Shown here piece after piece: positions 61,022-64,000 of a DNA stretch of 64,000 nt. Where the stretch lies: the NCBI RefSeq assembly GCF_001426705.1, contig NZ_LMFC01000006.1, positions 56,108-120,107 on the forward strand, in the 5' to 3' direction. The position numbers and the translations under genes were made by a program. The first letter of the stretch is position 1. Every line of letters begins with the position of its first letter. Origin of the DNA: Cellulomonas sp. Root485 (lineage in GTDB: Bacteria > Actinomycetota > Actinomycetes > Actinomycetales > Cellulomonadaceae). A model generated the notes under the pieces. It worked only from the letters and a program-made list of their open reading frames with translations, was not told the DNA's origin and ran no database searches.

Positions 61022-63202
61022 ATGAGCCCGGCCGCCCCCTCTCCGGTTCCCGTCGACAACGACACCCTGCGTACCGTCGCCCACGGGGCGTACTACGCAC
61101 CACACGACGTCCTCGGGCCGCACGTCGGGGGCGGCGGAGTCACCATCCGCACCCTCCGGCCGCTCGCCGAGTCGGTGGTGGTCGTCACGTCCACGTCGAG
61201 GGTCGCGGCGCGGCACGAGCAGGACGGGATCTGGGTGACGGTCCTCCCGGGCACCGACGTCCCCGACTACCGCGTCGAGGTGACCTACGACGGGCACACG
61301 TCCACCGTGGACGACCCCTACCGCTTCCTGCCCACCGTGCAGGAGCTCGACCGCCACCTGGTGCGCGAGGGCCGGCACGAACAGCTGTGGACGGTCCTCG
61401 GCGCCAACGTGCGCACCTACCCCGGCGAGCTTGGGGAGGTCAGCGGCACGTCGTTCGCCGTCTGGGCGCCCAACGCCCGCGCCGTCCGCGTCGTCGGCGA
61501 CTTCAACTACTGGCAGGGCGCGTCGCACGCGATGCGCTCCCTGGGCGACAGCGGCGTCTGGGAGGTCTTCGCCCCCGGCGTCGGTGCCGGCGCCCGGTAC
61601 AAGTTCGAGGTCCTCGGCAACGACGGTTCGTGGCGGCAGAAGGCCGACCCGCTCGCGCAGGGCACCGAGGTGCCGCCCGCGACGGCCTCCGTGGTGGTCG
61701 AGTCGCGCTACCGGTGGACCGACGACGCCTGGCTGGCCGAGCGCGCCGCGCACGACCCCCACACCGCGCCCATGAGCGTCTACGAGGTCCACCTGGGCTC
61801 GTGGCGGGTCGGTCTGTCCTACCGGGACCTGGCCCACGAGCTGACCGCGCACGTCGTCTCCCTCGGCTTCACCCACGTGGAGCTGCTGCCCGTCGCCGAG
61901 CACCCCTTCGGTGGCTCCTGGGGCTACCAGGTGTCGTCGTACTTCGCCCCGACCTCACGCTTCGGTCACCCGGACGACTTCCGCTACCTGGTCGACACGC
62001 TGCACAAGGCCGGCGTCGGCGTCATCGTCGACTGGGTGCCCGCCCACTTCCCCAAGGACGAGTGGTCCCTCGCCCAGTTCGACGGCACCCCGCTCTACGA
62101 GCACCCGGACCCGCTCCTCGGGGAGCACCCCGACTGGGGCACCTACGTCTTCAACTTCGGCCGCTCCGAGGTCCGCAACTTCCTCGTCGCCAACGCCACC
62201 TACTGGCTCGAGGAGTTCCACGTCGACGGTCTGCGCGTCGACGCCGTCGCCTCGATGCTCTACCTCGACTACTCCCGCAAGCCCGGCCAGTGGCGGCCCA
62301 ACCAGTACGGCGGCCGCGAGAACCTGGACGCCATCTCGTTCCTCCAGGAGGCCAACGCCACGGCCTACCGACGCACCCCGGGGATCATGATGATCGCCGA
62401 GGAGTCGACGGCCTGGCCCGGCGTCACCGCCCCCACCGACGGCAACGGCCTCGGGTTCGGCCTGAAGTGGAACATGGGCTGGATGAACGACACCCTGCGC
62501 TACCTGGCGGAGGAGCCCGTCCACCGGCGCTACCACCACAACGAGATCACCTTCTCGATGGTCTACGCCTACTCCGAGCGGTTCGTGCTCCCCATCAGCC
62601 ACGACGAGGTCGTGCACGGCAAGGGCTCCCTCTACGAGCGCATGCCCGGCGACCACTGGCAGAAGCTCGCCGGCGTCCGCCTCCTGCTCGGTTACCAGTG
62701 GACCCACCCCGGCAAGCAGCTGCTCTTCATGGGCAGCGAGTTCGCACAGCAGACCGAGTGGGCCGAGTCGCGCTCCCTCGACTGGCACGCCCTCGACGAC
62801 CCCGCGCACCAGGGCGTGATGCGATCCGTCGCCGACCTGAACCGGGTCTACAAGGACACGCCCGCCCTGTGGCAGCTCGACCACTCCCCCGACGGGTTCG
62901 AGTGGATCGACTCCGACGACGCCTTCCGCAACACCCTCGCGTTCCTGCGCAAGGGGTACGACGCCCCACCCGTCGCGGTGGTCGTCAACTTCGCCGGCAT
63001 CCCGCACGAGGGCTACCGGCTCGCCCTCCCGCGCGGCGGTCGGTGGCGCGAGATCTTCAACTCCGACGCCGAGGCGTACGGCGGCTCCGGTGTCGGCAAC
63101 CTCGGTGAGATCGAAGCCCTCCCCGAGCCCCACTACGGCCGCCCGTACTCCGCCTCGATCCGCGTCCCCCCGCTGGGCATCGTCGTCTTCGAGGCCGGCT
63201 GA
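61022..63202 (+). CDS. glgB: 1,4-alpha-glucan branching enzyme GlgB
   Basis: This 726-residue GH13_9 enzyme creates alpha-1,6 branches. It has an N1 domain, then CBM48 (TSFAVWAPNARAVRVVGDFNYW) and the catalytic barrel with MSVYEVHLGSWR and LPVAEHPFGGSWGYQVSSYFAPTSRFG (split here only by reading). The nucleophile is Asp407 in GLRVDAVASMLYLDYSR, and Glu460 lies in MMIAEESTAWPGV; the spacing of 53 equals that of E. coli GlgB. ISHDEVVHGKGSL follows. ATG 61022 has AGGGA only two bases away, and TTG 61010 is an alternative start. It acts with GlgE, encoded 24 kb upstream, but here stands as its own unit. Confidence 0.97.
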   Translation: MSPAAPSPVPVDNDTLRTVAHGAYYAPHDVLGPHVGGGGVTIRTLRPLAESVVVVTSTSRVAARHEQDGIWVTVLPGTDVPDYRVEVTYDGHTSTVDDPYRFLPTVQELDRHLVREGRHEQLWTVLGANVRTYPGELGEVSGTSFAVWAPNARAVRVVGDFNYWQGASHAMRSLGDSGVWEVFAPGVGAGARYKFEVLGNDGSWRQKADPLAQGTEVPPATASVVVESRYRWTDDAWLAERAAHDPHTAPMSVYEVHLGSWRVGLSYRDLAHELTAHVVSLGFTHVELLPVAEHPFGGSWGYQVSSYFAPTSRFGHPDDFRYLVDTLHKAGVGVIVDWVPAHFPKDEWSLAQFDGTPLYEHPDPLLGEHPDWGTYVFNFGRSEVRNFLVANATYWLEEFHVDGLRVDAVASMLYLDYSRKPGQWRPNQYGGRENLDAISFLQEANATAYRRTPGIMMIAEESTAWPGVTAPTDGNGLGFGLKWNMGWMNDTLRYLAEEPVHRRYHHNEITFSMVYAYSERFVLPISHDEVVHGKGSLYERMPGDHWQKLAGVRLLLGYQWTHPGKQLLFMGSEFAQQTEWAESRSLDWHALDDPAHQGVMRSVADLNRVYKDTPALWQLDHSPDGFEWIDSDDAFRNTLAFLRKGYDAPPVAVVVNFAGIPHEGYRLALPRGGRWREIFNSDAEAYGGSGVGNLGEIEALPEPHYGRPYSASIRVPPLGIVVFEAG

Positions 63203-63222
63203 CACGCAACCGCACGGCCACG

Positions 63223-63251
63223 CACAGAACCAGAGGCTCCCCCCTTCTGTG
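63223..63251 (+). terminator. Weak hairpin after glgB
   Basis: CACAGAA (63223-63229) pairs with TTCTGTG (63245-63251) around a 15-base loop, 20 bases after the glgB stop. A possible terminator with a large loop and no U-tract. Confidence 0.3.
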
Positions 63252-63278
63252 TCCACCCGAGCGGCTACGGTCGACGCC

Positions 63279-63944
63279 ATGCCCCGAGTACTCGTGACCG
63301 GCATGTCCGGCGCTGGGAAGTCGACGCTCCTCGACGAGCTGAGCCGCCGCGGCCACCGCACCGTCGACACCGACCACGACGGTTGGGTGACCGACGCCGG
63401 CACCTGGGACGAGCACCGCATGGCGCACCTGCTCGCCACCGCGACGGACGTCGTCATCTCCGGGACCGTCGAGAACCAGGGGCTCTTCTACGACCGGTTC
63501 GAGCACGTGATCCTGCTAAGCGCACCGGTCGACGTCCTGCTCGCACGCGTGGCGACGAGAACGACCAACCCCTACGGCAGCACACCTGCAGAGCGCGCCG
63601 AGATCGCCGAGTACGTCCGCACGGTCGAACCGCTGCTCAGACGCGGCGCCACCCTGGTGCTGGACGGCCGGCGGCCCCGCGACGAGCTGGCCGACGTCGT
63701 CGACGCCCTGCTCACGGCGTCGCAGCGCACGGCTGGCTCGAGGCGCGAGCCGCTCAGGAGGCGATCTGTTGCGTGGCCGGCACGCCGACATCGCGCGCGA
63801 AAGGCCGTACTTGGGAAGAAGAATGAGCCCCCCGCCAAGGCAGCTCTACCGCCCCGAGGGAAAACAGAAAGAGCCACCCGCGAAGGTGGCTCGACTATTC
63901 TGGGAAACAGAAAGAGCCACCCCCGTAGGGGTGGCTCTTCCTGA
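63279..63944 (+). CDS. P-loop nucleoside/shikimate-kinase-like protein with aberrant C-terminus
   Basis: The product has 221 residues. The first 150 form a small P-loop kinase-like ATPase: Walker A TGMSGAGKST (residues 7-16), DTDHDGWV, SGTVENQGLFYDRF, VILLSAPVDVLLARVATRTTNPYG and a DALL end. Related actinobacterial proteins stop near residue 165-180. Here about 70 basic residues follow, and the last 45 are encoded by the rRNA-operon terminators (for example GKTERATREGGS and NRKSHPRRGGSS). An ancestral stop has probably been lost or the frame shifted near 63740. ATG 63279 lies seven bases after TACGGT, a leaderless start. The substrate is unknown. Confidence 0.7.
   Translation: MPRVLVTGMSGAGKSTLLDELSRRGHRTVDTDHDGWVTDAGTWDEHRMAHLLATATDVVISGTVENQGLFYDRFEHVILLSAPVDVLLARVATRTTNPYGSTPAERAEIAEYVRTVEPLLRRGATLVLDGRRPRDELADVVDALLTASQRTAGSRREPLRRRSVAWPARRHRARKAVLGKKNEPPAKAALPPRGKTERATREGGSTILGNRKSHPRRGGSS
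63814..63846 (-). terminator. Third, imperfect rRNA-operon terminator
   Basis: On the minus strand GAGCTGCC and GGGGGCTC pair with one wobble and one mismatch and are followed by ATTCTTCTTCCC. It is a degenerate relative of the two stronger terminators upstream on the same strand. Confidence 0.45.
63861..63892 (-). terminator. Second rRNA-operon terminator
   Basis: On the minus strand GAGCCACC (63892-63885) and GGTGGCTC (63878-63871) form an eight-bp stem followed by TTTCTGTTTT (63870-63861). It is a classic intrinsic terminator, repeating the stem and tail of the first copy. Confidence 0.85.
63902..63939 (-). terminator. First rRNA-operon terminator
   Basis: On the minus strand AAGAGCCACCCC and GGGGTGGCTCTT form a perfect 12-bp stem with a TACG loop (63939-63912), followed by TCTGTTTCCC. 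It starts about 11 bases after the 5S rRNA 3' end and terminates the rRNA operon. Confidence 0.92.
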
Positions 63945-63949
63945 ATGAT

Positions 63950-64000
63950 GTCCGGCGGCGTCCTACTCTCCCACACCCTGGCGAGTGCAGTACCATCGGC
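63950..64000 (-). rRNA. rrf: 5S ribosomal RNA, 3' part (gene continues beyond the window)
   Basis: Read on the minus strand, the last 51 bases give GCCGATGGTACTGCACTCGC, then CAGGGTGTGGGAGAGTAGGA, then CGCCGCCGGA. This is the conserved loop E / helix IV-V and 3' end of actinobacterial 5S rRNA. Only the 3' 40 percent is inside the window. The rest of the rRNA operon must lie to the right, transcribed toward the left. Confidence 0.95.

Noticed and set aside
63861..63939. Repeated GAGCCACC units resembling a short CRISPR or REP array
   Set aside because: They are inverted repeats followed by U-rich tails on the strand transcribed from the 5S gene, so they are intrinsic terminators; spacers and cas genes are absent.

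Overview
The window looks like chromosomal DNA of a high-GC actinobacterium. It resembles Cellulomonadaceae or a close relative, judged from gene families and synteny only. Evidence: very GC-rich codons, frequent GTG starts, many 4-bp ATGA/GTGA gene overlaps, many apparently leaderless starts (a TAnnnT box 6-7 nt before ATG/GTG), the GlgE-TreS-maltokinase pathway, and the actinobacterial block ligA / MetE-like / mnmA / iscS / etfA / etfB. I found no insertion sequence, prophage, CRISPR array or tRNA. No gene-free stretch exceeds about 290 bases; the longest (9932-10217) holds a TPP riboswitch. The right edge runs into the 3' end of a 5S rRNA gene whose rRNA operon lies beyond the window.

Layout. 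2-2006: a truncated DUF5655 gene, a tiny membrane protein with a PH-domain membrane protein, and a small conserved protein. 2033-9931: a sugar locus made of a ribose-type ABC transporter, a Gfo/Idh/MocA oxidoreductase, a TIM-barrel isomerase, a divergent ROK regulator and a ThuA-like protein; the set suggests oxidation of a sugar or glycoside to a keto intermediate. 9994-13053: a TPP riboswitch and a thiamine-precursor uptake operon. 13048-15034: an MFS exporter and a divergent HxlR regulator with a candidate operator. 15063-29510: housekeeping genes (double GNAT, ligA, MetE-like, mnmA, iscS, etfBA) interrupted by a kinase-like protein and two paralogous beta-propeller membrane proteins flanking a PLDc_N protein.

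29607-40095: alpha-glucan and trehalose metabolism. glgX comes first, then two FAD oxidoreductases, then the translationally coupled glgE-treS-mak operon. TreS turns trehalose into maltose, Mak phosphorylates it, GlgE polymerises it, and GlgB (21 kb away at 61022) branches the polymer.

40212-50590: the most interesting region, a five-gene operon of a DUF4132/DUF5724 giant, a MoxR AAA+ ATPase, a DUF5682 protein, a VWA protein and a SWIM zinc-finger protein. Order and sizes match E. coli yehI-yehL-yehM-yehP-yehQ, whose function is essentially undescribed.

50598-60961: a galacto-manno-oligosaccharide locus with a ROK repressor, a three-gene ABC importer lacking its own ATPase, a GH36 alpha-galactosidase, a GH2 beta-mannosidase and a LacI-type sensor without a DNA-binding domain. 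Two nearly identical promoter/operator elements, before the binding protein and before the mannosidase, tie it into one regulon. 61022-64000: glgB, a small P-loop kinase-like gene that reads into the rRNA terminators, three tandem terminators, and the 5S rRNA end.
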